This document shows positions 47,236 through 58,325 of a stretch of 64,000 nucleotides of DNA, piece by piece. The translations under genes and the position numbers were made by a program. Source of the DNA: Dillenia suffruticosa (taxonomy: Eukaryota; Streptophyta; Magnoliopsida; Dilleniales; Dilleniaceae); the NCBI GenBank assembly GCA_033439265.1, contig JAVTVX010000016.1, positions 2,586,501 through 2,650,500 on the forward strand, in the 5' to 3' direction. Position 1 is the stretch's first letter; each line of letters begins with the position of its first letter. The notes under the pieces were generated by a model. It ran no database searches, was not told the DNA's origin, and saw nothing but the letters and a program-made list of their open reading frames with translations.

Positions 47236-48782
47236 AGTACATGCCTATGCGGTCCCCTACCATGAGTCATGTGCTGTGCTAATTATGTCCATTTGACTAA
47301 TAAAAAATAACATATATTCCATAACAATTCGGTATAAAGTTATTATCAATTTAAATAATATAATAATATGAAATTAGTAATTTATATAATATGGTGTTAT
47401 ATTTTTGAAAATTCATTGACCAATTATTAGATAATATAGTGTTATAATTTGAAATTATGACAATATAAGGTAATGGTATAATTAATTATATTGGTACAAT
47501 TAATTATATAATATTTAATATTATTTAATTATGTTAGTATGATTAATTATGTTGATACATTAGCATGTGATTTTGTTATTGAAAATCACATTATAGAAAA
47601 TCACAAAAGCAATCCAATTGGTTTCTTTTGTCAATCCCATAAATCACATTTCATCTTAATAAACTCTGAAATATTTAAATAACTCTGAAATTACTAATAG
47701 GACATATTATTTAAATTACTAATATTTTTATTTAAGTTAATATTTATAACAATTACATTATTTGAATTACAATTACTAATATCAATATTAAATTAAATTA
47801 CTTATTAATTTACTCTCAAGAAAAGAAAAGATGATCATATAAATTAAGAAAGTTACATTAAATTTAATTACATCATACTAACAGTGGAGAAAATTGGAGA
47901 TAAAATTAGAAAGTGTAGGAAATGACAAAAAAGACACCGCTTCCAACTCCTCTTATCACCCGACCATCGAAAAATGAAAAACATTAAACCTTGTATCTAT
48001 TGTATCTGCAAAAATTGGGTTTTGTGGTTCAAAACCTATATTAAGTTATTTAATATCGGCTCTTATAATGTGACTCGATTTTGAAGTAGCACTAAGATCT
48101 CATCCGTATTTATAATCACAAACAGATGATTCTAATAATGAATAAAGAATTTAAACTCTCACATTTTTACACTTCACATAACTTCCACACACGTACCGTT
48201 TGTTGAGACCATTTATTTTGGAACCAACCTTCATTCATACCATTAATACCCCAACATGACCCTTCCAGTACATCATGCGAAGTTAAACCACCTCCAACCC
48301 CGTCTCAACTATTAATATTCTCATATAACATTATTTAAAATTAATAATAATGCAAACCACTTTTAACGTAATATTTCTCACGTGACATTATTTAAATTAC
48401 TATATAATTAATTAACTTATGTAATATATTAATATTAATAATTATATTATTTAAATTAATATTAATAATCATAATTTTATATTGCAAGGATATCACATGA
48501 TTTAATGGTTGAATGGTGAATTATAATACCTCACTGCATTTAATAATTTAATTTATAGTAATACATATAATAATATATAGTAATATATTATATAATAATG
48601 TAAAATTGATATTATTATATTTTTAGAAAATTATACATTTGTATTTCAAAAGCAATACCAATGAAACGAAATCTATATCAAATTTTTTGCATGTTGCCGA
48701 ATAAATCACATTTCATTAATCCAACAGTTGGGTAAATTTGGATATATCATCAATTAATCTAATCGGCTAATGTCATTTGACC
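47236..48782. other. AT-rich spacer
   Basis: Many short TATTAATATTA stretches. No gene recognised. Confidence 0.3.
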
Positions 48783-49110
48783 GCTATTTTCACAAACAAA
48801 TTTTCAAAACTCGTCATTTTCACCAATTAACCCTAAAACGTTTTGCGCACTTTTTTCATTACACATATTTTCCCAATTTTTCCGCAGTTTTACTATTTTC
48901 CCACATTTTTTTTCATTATACCCTCTGTTATTCTTAATTCATCACATTTTTCATATTTAATACCCCTATGTGTCTTTACCATATATTTCCCATATGTGTT
49001 ATTTATGTTATTCAAAAAATCACTTACTACATTTCATGTAATTTTTGGGACTCATCACCTTACTGTTATTATATTTCATGTAATTTTTACAACTTGTTAC
49101 CTTGTTTGTA
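48783..49110. repeat. Dispersed repeat copy (paired with 47005-47235)
   Basis: It has the same landmarks in the same order as 47005-47235. The final TATATTTCATGTAATTTTTA block is itself doubled here. Confidence 0.6.
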
Positions 49111-50139
49111 CATTGTAACGGATTATTTTCAAATTTAGTTTTCATTTAAATTTTAATCATCAAAATCTAATTAAAACCTAATTTTTGTGAGATATGATAC
49201 ACTTGTTAACACTTGTATTTTTGTGAGATGGGATGCACTTGATCCACCCACACAAGCACTATAAATGGTATAAGTGCACTATAGTTGTAAGCATAATATA
49301 TATTTTGAATTAGAATATATTGGTTTTTTTGTATTTTCAAGTAATTCATAAAACTTATTTGAAGTTGGTTTATATACATTACATGTATGAGAAGTTTGTT
49401 CATGTACGTTGGATTGATCATGTAAATGTACGAATGCATCATGCAATATGCCTAATATGTAATGGTCAAAAAGATTATCATGACTGTTTGAGGGATCATC
49501 TAGATTGGATTCATTGATGCATTGAATGCATGAAATGTAGATTTTTCGTTACTTTTCTCATGATATAGCCACTTATCATAGCCATGTTGAAATCCATAAC
49601 ATAACAAAATGATTGAATACCGTATGTATAGAAAATTTTAATATGTTGAAACATTGAACAGAATGACATGATATCTTGCCATTGATGGAATGAATATTTG
49701 TAAATGTAAATTCAAAAAATGCATTAATTCCCACGGTTGCTTGCGCAGTGGAGCTACGGGAGTAGAGATGGGACCGGTCTGGTTCGGGCCGATTCTGGGA
49801 CAGGCTAGGAATCGTGGGCCGATTCGGTTGAGGTTTTGAGGCCTTCTGAGGCCAGGCCAGGCCAGGCCGGTTCCAAGAAAAAATTTTCTTGGAACCGACC
49901 CGACCTGGTGAACTAGACCCACTGAATCGAACTGTGTCAAGCCGATCCGGTTCGACGGTTTTCAAAGCGAAAAGTTTCAAAAAATAAAAAAATTGGCTAT
50001 CGGAACCAGGTTAGGTGGTTCCATGCCCATCAAGTTCAAAACATAGGAATCAAGCCGTCCCAGTAACTGAGCAAGCCAGTCCAGCTTTGGGTTACTATTG
50101 CCCGAGCTGATTTCCGATCCAGATTACAGTGGGGTGCTG

Positions 50140-52802
50140 TGTTACGCCCCGAACCGGGGTCATGAACAGCCGCCTGTTACCCTGAATGCCGACTACATTT
50201 TTACAGAAAATCGGACAGAATCTCCCCATATTTCGGAGGTCTCCCAAGTACAATTTGACCTGTATATCCACATTCATCTTATAAAATAAATAAATGGCCA
50301 TCCCGACCTCTCCAAAATCAATAACTGCCACAGCCAACATACAAAACAATGCAAGGCTATAAAATTTTCCAACAGACCTAACCACAGACCTCTACTGTCA
50401 TGCCCAATTAGAGTATGAGCAGCCGCCACACCAAGCGGACCTAAAATTTTATATAATATACAATAATTTTCCCAAATGACATTTAAATACGTACAATCGC
50501 TTCAATACAAATAAACTATGAGAGTTTCACAATTAAATATACATAAATTATGCAGTCATCCCAAAAATAAATAAATGAGTACATCTATCAAACTAAAATC
50601 TCCAATAGTCGTAGCGGAAGATATGGTAACATCCATACCCAAACCCGGTACTATCAAGTCCACGTCGCAAGAATACAATAATTCTTTTTCAGTCCAAGAC
50701 TAATCCTGTGAGGAGAAAGTGAGGGGTGAGTATCTATGGGAGGATACTCAGTAAGTGAGGGAATTGACATCATACTATCAATATCGAGAGTGAACTTGGA
50801 GTGTCAAAGTATGAAACACAATATTAAGTGTGGAAAAAAATAACGTGCTGTTTCAACAAATCAAATATCATCAGGCACACATTTGAAAATAACATATGCA
50901 TCCAATATGGAAATCAATTCATAAAAAGCCGGCCAATCAAACAACCCCGACAATGGTCTATCTCGACCAAGGATGGCACATTGGCGGTTTTTCCAAATGC
51001 AAGTAATAATGTACATATAACTAGTCGGCCGTGTATGGTGCCCCCGCCTGGTGCTAGACGGAGCCGTTCTCAACATCCTCTCCGATGAGGGTCAACCTAG
51101 GACACCCATACATATGACGATCTGGCGGATACCTCCGGCCGAAACGTATCCGGACACAAGGGGTGGCTCTACCAGATGTCCTTCGTAGTTACGGAATGCT
51201 ATAGGAAGCATATCACCATATCACCAAGTCGGTCGGGCACGTAGCCCCATGCATCACATCATGTCGGTCGGGCATATAGCCCCATGCATCGTAACATAAT
51301 TTCGGCCGGGCGTATAGCCCAAATATTTTATATAAATCCATTTAAAACCATGTGTCAATACAATTGAAGTATTAAAACATGTCAATATGTCGAAAAGGTA
51401 GCACAATATTCAGTTGTCAAAACTCATGGATGCATATCAATAAAATCAGAAATTAAGACACTCTAAAGGTCACAAAACATTTCATAATATATTCGAAAGT
51501 TCTAACAATCATATATTTGTAGAAACATGTCATTTAAAAAGTATTTTTGAAATATGGTTTTCAATCAATAACGAATGTCAAAATCTCACTCACAGTTCAG
51601 GGAGGGTGATCACTCCCTATTTTCAAAACGAATCAGATCTGACTGCTCGAGTCTTAAAAAAAAAATCAACCTAATCAGATCATCAAAATTTAATATCAAT
51701 TTCTCAAACATTTTTAGGGTTTATCCATTTTCATAATACTGAGATCGTATTTAGATTGGCTATATGCAAAATAACTTATAATGAAAACGATTTCAACCAT
51801 CTCTAAGCTCTGATCACCATTTTTAAGCTACCCTTCTTCATACATACCATTTTGCCAACTAACTACTCAAAACAACCTAAGAAAGACATGAAATGTACAA
51901 TATCCTCCACTTTACGGCTCATTTCATTCCAACCCTACAATCCAGATACTTTCATGCATATTTCAAAATTTAACTCTAAGGGAAACTATTCGAATTAACT
52001 CGACATGATTTTATAATTCTATAACATGTTTCTTTCGTATCAGACCATCTAGTTTCTGTAACATTCTATACTTAACCTTAAAAATCACATATAATCATTT
52101 CAGAAATTATATTATATTCGCATTATACTTACACTCTAAACATATACAGAACCTTTCATCTTAGATTCAATCCTAAATTCATTCAATTTATCAATTAGAA
52201 CCGAAATCTCCTCACCTAGGTTTTCTCGAATCGCAGAGTTTCGTCCCAATGTCTTTTCGGTCACTCCAAAGTCTGTAGTGTTTCCTATCAAAACAAGATT
52301 TATTTGTTAGATCTAAACACTTAGATTAGAATCAAAACTCTAAATTAGTTACCTGCGTGGAGGTTCGTGGGCTGTCACGGGCTCACGAGCCGTCGCGGGC
52401 CATCGTGGGCTATAGCGGGCTTGTGGGTTCGTGGGTCAGTGGGGCAGTGGGCTTCAGCTAGCGGGCTCACTGGTCTGCGGGCCAGTGGGCTAGTGGGCTA
52501 GTGGGCCGGCAGGCCTGCAGGCTGACGGGCCTGCGAGCTAGAGGGCCTGCAGGCTGACGGGCCTGCGGGCTGGCGGGCCTGCGGGCTGATGGGCCTGCGG
52601 GCCGGCAGTGGTTCGATTTTCACACTCATTTCGTTGGAAATGCAAATTTTATAAAAATGGCGTTTATTTCGATTTGCCGATTCAGCAAATTAAAATATAC
52701 AAAAAATTTAATTTAAATACCCCAAAATAAAAAAATCAAATTTAAATAAATAAAATCTCTCTTTTTAAATTAAATTACAGACACCGCAGTGTCGGTGTTA
52801 CA
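50140..52802. mobile_element. Solo LTR of a Ty3/gypsy element (Tekay/Del-like)
   Basis: It starts TGTTACGCCCCG and ends GGTGTTACA, 2663 bp, with 5-bp flanks TGCTG (50135-50139 and 52803-52807). Blocks such as GGATACTCAGTAAGTGAGG and GAGGGTGATCACTCCCTA match the LTRs of 13415-22570, so it is a related family. It is a fossil left by LTR-LTR recombination. Inside are a 35-bp tandem repeat around CGGTCGGGCATATAGCCCC (51230-51320) and a GC-rich minisatellite (52370-52610). Confidence 0.88.
52370..52612. repeat. GC-rich minisatellite inside the solo LTR
   Basis: Short units of the form GGGCCTGCGGGCTGACG or GTGGGCTA are repeated over 240 bp. They stand out sharply from the AT-rich surroundings. Confidence 0.75.
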
Positions 52803-52832
52803 TGCTGAGCCGGTTTCCTGGCCGAAGCTGGC

Positions 52833-53763
52833 CCAATCCCATCTCTACGCATGGGCATGTCGGCTCCCTGTGCTTGTTGGCACGGTAGAGTCCCGTGGGT
52901 AGTGCTGTGGAATCGCGCATGCTAGTGCCTTGTGCTTGCTGGTTCGGTGGAGTCGCGCGAGCATGCCCGCGCCTTGCGCTTGCCTAGGTAATCGAACCAT
53001 GCATATGCATCAGAAGAAATATAATAAAAAAATATAGACATTAATTGTTGAATATCTTGCATCGACTCAAGAATAACTTTAGTTTATAAGTAATCTCTTT
53101 TCACTCTGTTAAAAAAAATGATTTATTCAATTTCATTAGTTTTTGTTCTAATTTTTCTTTATATCATTTATATTACAACAATGTATTGAATCATAATTTC
53201 AAATTTTATAGTCATTCGTTTAAGAGATCAATATAAAATAAAGAAAGGAAAAAAAGTAACATAAAATTAAAATTTGAAGACAAAAGATAAAACAGAAAAT
53301 AAAAATAAAAATAATAAAAAGATAGAATTAAAAATAAACAATACATATAAACTTAAAATAACAATAACAACAACAGCAATAACAATAATAATAATAATTC
53401 AATTATTTTGAATTTTTTTGCGTCACTCATTTTTATTTAAAATTATCTTCTTAATTAAATATTTAACACTCATATCTTTATAAATAACTTGTATCCAAAT
53501 TTTTTATAGTATATCCTGATATTCCTTTAAATCACCTACATTTAAGGTCTTGTTCATCATAACTGGTATATTTATGAGTCTTTATTATATATATTCAAAC
53601 CACCTTAAGCAAGTAAAACCATTAATATTGTATATTGCCCTTGCCCAAGAAGTGATCTTCATCATAGAGAAAAAAACCATTCATCGTTAGTTCGATCCCT
53701 TTTTTCTCTCTCTCTCATCATGCCACTATGACACCACAATGGTAACCGTAATTTCGATACCAG
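52833..53763. other. Spacer
   Basis: It begins with two similar GC-rich blocks (GTGCTTGTTGGCACGGTAGA and GTGCTTGCTGGTTCGGTGGA), then AT-rich sequence. No gene recognised. Confidence 0.35.
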
Positions 53764-53764
53764 T

Positions 53765-54448
53765 GATTGTAGTAATTAAGTTAGTAATTCTGGCCATGGA
53801 TTGAGAATCTCAATGGGTAGTAACAAAGCCATATTCAGACGGTATCTACAACGTTTTATTATCCAGAAGTCATGAGTTTATATTATTTAAGAGTCATGTA
53901 TTATTTATGAGTTATATTATCCCACAGTCATTGTTTATAAGTTAATCTCTACAAGATTCTGAAGGAATATATAAATAGTGAGTCTTCTAAGTTCTCTATG
54001 AATGCAACAGTGCTGTCTATTTTTATGGAGAAAAGTTTAGTGTGCTTCTACTTTTGTTGTCGTCTTCCTTGTCTTGAATATATTATTTATTGCTAGTGTA
54101 GCTAGCCGCACTTTGTAGTCTCGTTTCTTTATTTGTTTATTTATTTTTTTCAACTTGGTATCAGAGTGGATAGCTCAAGTGACAAGGTGATTGTAATGTT
54201 GCTTGGTTTGTCACACTTGAGATGGACTATAATGCTGGTTTAAGCCAGTTTGGTATAGAGAAACTTAATGGATCCACTTGTTAATATTGGAGATTTTGTA
54301 TTCAAGGTTATCTCCAAGGGCAAGATTTGTCGGAGACTGATGCTGGTAATGATGTCGAAATACCAATTAATACTCTGGATAATGCTGAATTGCAGAAAGA
54401 ATGGAAAATACATTGTGGCAAGACTTTGTTTGCATTACGTGCCTCTAT
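53765..54448 (+). mobile_element. Ty1/copia relic: LTR plus start of gag
   Basis: An LTR-like stretch of about 390 bp ends ...TTTTTTTCA at 54152. It is followed by a primer-binding site TTGGTATCAGAGTGG (54156-54170) and a short gag start with the copia phrase YLQGQDLSE. The relic stops where the second duplicated unit begins. It is a broken fossil with only the 5' part present. Confidence 0.7.
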
Positions 54449-54479
54449 GCAATTTGGCATTAGACGTGGACGGTCACTG

Positions 54480-54950
54480 AGGACCTAGAATTCATTTTCT
54501 TCACTCAGTTGATCAAAATCAGGACAACACACTCCAGCGCCAACTGATTAAGGTATGTCTTTCCTTTTAAATTAGCAATATTCTGCTTTATTGAAATTTG
54601 CAATTAACATTTTGCCATGGACGTGCAACAAGCTGCCCAACTCACTCAAGTTGTAGCATCTCCTTCAAGTTGCCTGTAAAATGAATATCAAGATGACATA
54701 GGTTTATGAGGCCTTTAAAGCTCAATGCCAACACTCGGAAGTCCCGAGCAACCTTAGTCTGCAACTTGTAAAGATGGGTCGCTGTTTCAAACGAACATTT
54801 GATTTTCGTGTTTGACAAGTTAAGATTTCATAGAATGCTTCAAACATCCAATTGAATCTGGTACTCTTGCAAAGGCCTGGAAATAGGATATGATCTATTG
54901 GAGTTGCACAACTGCATATCACGACAATGTCCACCCGAAATGTTAAATGG
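54480..54950 (-). pseudogene. CNL LRR relic in unit 2
   Basis: It is the same relic as at 31380-31875, with the minus-strand phrase LQTLILKGCSGL-like and FTGNLKEM near 54690. It is slightly shorter around 54760 and frame-broken. Confidence 0.7.
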
Positions 54951-55761
54951 AGAGAGAAAACATGACATATGCATGATTCAGCTTAGAAGCCTATACATTC
55001 ATAGGTGAGCAAGGTTTCGCTACAGAGAAGCAAAAAAAACGTACAACAAGGCAGTCTCTCAGAGAAAACTACAACCTCACAATTGAATTAGATACAAAAT
55101 TATTATGGTTTTAAAAGCAATAACACAATGAACAATAATCTTGAATGGATCTATCTTCAAACATTTATTCTGGCCCTTCTGCCTAACAAGGATCCCTAGT
55201 AATTTTCTTTTAACCCTGTCTATTTAGCTACATCATCACTAGAATTTTGGGGTACTTCACATGACGCACATCTATACCAAATTACTTATTAGCAAGGAAG
55301 CAATAGTTGGAGAGAAGCGCCATCTCTTCACATGCCAGTTAGATTTGGTTATGCTTTGTATAACCTAATCTAGTTTGTTGGAATTGCACAACAATGGACC
55401 CCCACCAAAAAAAAATGAAGTCTGAATATTTTTCTTTTTTTGGTTATAATATGGGAAAGCAGTAACATGAATTGTTGAGGCAATATTACTCTCACAATGC
55501 AACAACTATAAGGAAATTGGGTTTGAGAATCATGATATGCCTAAAAAATTTCAGATTGACCTCTTTAGCCGGAGAAATATAATTACTAACGTGTCCAGTC
55601 TTAAGCACATGAAAATAGTAGCATGGTCCTAGAAATTGAGTATTGACAGTTGTTTTCAGAGACAAAATACACACAACTTTAGAGAGAATAAATGAGCAAA
55701 CTCATGGGAAATTGCTCACCAATTTCAAAAGTAAACCATACCGATTAGAGAAAAGATCATT

Positions 55762-56052
55762 TTAATCTGATTTTTTTTTTCTGTCACTGTTGTCCTCTGC
55801 AGTCATTTGTTCTTCCTTTTCCTGCCAAAGCCTGACGACTCTCAATTTTCCTGCAATTTTGTGGAAATTCTGGAATATTAGATCTTCACTTGCATACTTT
55901 AGGAACTCTGAGAATGTCTTTCTTGTAATCATGCCCTCAGTTAAGATTCTTGTGAAAGCCTCTCTTACGTCCAACTTATCATGAGGTTTTTGATCGCAAG
56001 TTGCCACCAAACTCACAAAAATAATTTTCATAATGGGTAGAACTTTTACCAA
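55762..56052 (-). CDS. Unassigned 96-codon open frame in the CNL 2 flank
   Basis: The peptide KLDVREAFTRILTEGMITRK, then TFSEFLKYASEDLIFQNFHK and RLWQEKEEQMTAED, is hydrophilic and protein-like. The matching stretch in unit 1 (32690-32930) has small length changes and is closed. It may be an exon or fragment of an unknown gene copied into the unit. I do not recognise it and make no claim that it is expressed. Confidence 0.35.
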   Translation of the reverse strand: MVKVLPIMKIIFVSLVATCDQKPHDKLDVREAFTRILTEGMITRKTFSEFLKYASEDLIFQNFHKIAGKLRVVRLWQEKEEQMTAEDNSDRKKKSD

Positions 56053-56345
56053 ATGTTATGGAGAATCAATCATAGCTGAGATAACGACATATATACATGC
56101 CTGAACTTAGAAGCATACACATTCATGGGAGAGCTAGGAGTAATAGTCACTATAGAGAAGCAAAAGAGGTGCCAGAAGGGAGAATCTCAAAGAAAACTAC
56201 AACCGAAAACTGGAATCAGATAGAAATTTATATGGTTTCAAAAGCAATAACACAAAATACAGTGGAACTCAGCCCATAACAAATATCTCTGCTATTTTTT
56301 ATTTTAGTTTTGTCTCCAAGAGAGGTATTGATAACTGCTACATCA

Positions 56346-57949
56346 CACTACAAAAAAATACGGTTTTTGTGACGAAATTTAGCGATAAATTTTTTTTGTT
56401 GCTATTTTCCGATGAATTTTTTTGTTGCTATTTTGCGACGAATTTAGCAACGAAAAATTTTTTCATCGCTATTTGCAATGAAATTTGCGACGAAAAAATA
56501 GTCGTTGCTAATTTTGCGACGAATGGAAATTCGTTGCTAATTTTGCGACAAATTCCGGAATTAGTCACTAAATTAGAAAAATAATAAAATAAAATAAAAT
56601 ATTAATATATATTTATTAAATAATAAATTAATTTTGCGACGAATTCAGAATTCGTAGCTAATTTTATGATAAATTTTGGAATTTTTCACTAAATTCGAAA
56701 AATAATTAAATAAAATAAAATATTAATATATATTCATTAAATAATAAATTAATTTAGCGACGAATTTTAGAATTTGTCACTAATTTTGTGATGAATTCTG
56801 CAATTTGTCGTTAAATTTGAAATATAATTAAATAAAATAAAATATTAATATATATTAATTAAATAATAAATTAATTTAGCAACGAATTTCAGAATTCGTT
56901 GCTAATTTTGCGACAAATTCAGCGACGAATTCCTAATTTGTGGCTAATTTTGCAACGAATTCGAAATTTGTTATAAATTTAGCGACGAATTTGGAATTTG
57001 TCGCTAATTTTGTGACAAATTTCAGAATTCGTCGCTAAATTTAAAATATAATTAAATAAAATAAAATATTAATATATATTTTTTATTTTTTATTTTAGAA
57101 AAAAATTATCATATTTATTATTTTTAATTAATATTTTATATATTTTTTTTATCTTTTTAAAAAATAGTATTATTATTTTTTAAAATCTTTTATTATTTTT
57201 TAAAACTAATATTTTATTATTTTATAATAAATTGTTATTTTATATTGTTTTATTATTATTAGAAAAATGTGAAGGAAAGATAATATGTAAAAAAAAAAAA
57301 TTATAACAAACACAAACATTTAGTTTGGTGGTTATATGATCTTAAAGGTTTACGGAAACGCAGGAGTTCAAATCATGGTGGGAGCAAAGCGGAGGCATTT
57401 TCTAGAAATTAAGTGAGGGAGGGCGTGTGGGCAGATGCTGGCTTGGGCGAGCGGGCTCAGGTGCAGGTGGGAGCGCATTTTTTTTTCATTGCTAATTTAG
57501 CGACTAATTTATATCTATCACTAATTTAGCGACGAATTTTTTTCATCCCTAAATTAGCGACAGATAATTTTTCGTCGCTAAATTTGCGACGAATTTGGCG
57601 ATGAAAAATTATCCGTCACTAAATTTAGCAACGAATTTTAGATTTCGTTGCAAATTTACGATGAAAAATTATTCATTGTTAAATTTAGCGATGGATAATT
57701 ATTCGTTGCTAAATCCGTCACAAATTTAGCGACAAAAATTTATTCGTCGCTAAATTTAGCGACGAATTTTAAATTTTCATTGTTAATTTAGCGACGGATT
57801 TCTAATTTTCGTTGATAAATTTTTGCGACGTGTTATTAGCGACGAAAAATTTTTCGTCGCTAACTCCGTCGCTTACGTTTTTAGCGACCAATTTTTTATT
57901 AAATTTTCATCGCTAAATTTGTGACTAAAAGTTTATTTTTTTTGTAGTG
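56346..57949 (+). mobile_element. CACTA-like non-autonomous element (1604 bp, TSD TCA)
   Basis: Perfect tips CACTACAAAAAAA and TTTTTTTGTAGTG are flanked by TCA (56343-56345 and 57950-57952). The empty site is preserved in unit 1 near 33233 (CTACATCATTTGGGTCACG). Left arm 56346-57030, AT core, tRNA-like module 57315-57400, GC-rich block about 57415-57475, right arm 57480-57949. Both arms are arrays of TTTAGCGACGAAAAATT-type motifs. There is no transposase. It inserted after the segmental duplication. Confidence 0.9.
57315..57400 (+). other. tRNA-like module inside CACTA-like element
   Basis: TTAGTTTGGTGGTTATATGA is followed by GCAGGAGTTCAAATCATGG, and GGCATTTTCTAG closes the module. It aligns with the module at 11850-11935. 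Confidence 0.5.
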
Positions 57950-58325
57950 TCATATGGGTCACGAGTAGTTGAATTTTGGGTAACTTCATAAGATGCAAAT
58001 CTAATGTGCGGAAACACCATATCTATTATTTCACATATCATGTATATAACATAATACATCCAGAAGAAACCAACCTATCATCTCATGCTTCTTTGGGAAT
58101 AACTTACAAAGGCCTAATAGTTGGATATAATCTATGGGAATTGCACAACCATGTCTCTGTAAAACACAACTGCATAGTAAAGGTAAAGGGCATCCCATAG
58201 ATGATTGTGAGCACATAGAAGATAGATGGAAAATCATTAAAAAAGAAAGAAATAAAATTTAAAAAAAAATACAAGATGCTAACATATGGGTGGGCATCAT
58301 GCACCGAACCAGTTTCCAGTCTTGT

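Larger units (their letters stand above)
49762..52832. mobile_element. Possible hAT-like element, interrupted by a solo LTR
   Basis: The tips TAGAGATGGGACCGG (49762) and, inverted at 52821-52832, TAGAGATGGGATTGG look like hAT-type termini. The interior left of the LTR holds a 13+2+13 palindrome with arms GGTTCCAAGAAAA. It also has GC-rich GGCCAGGCCAGGCC repeats. The 8-bp flanks do not match, so the call is tentative. Confidence 0.4.
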
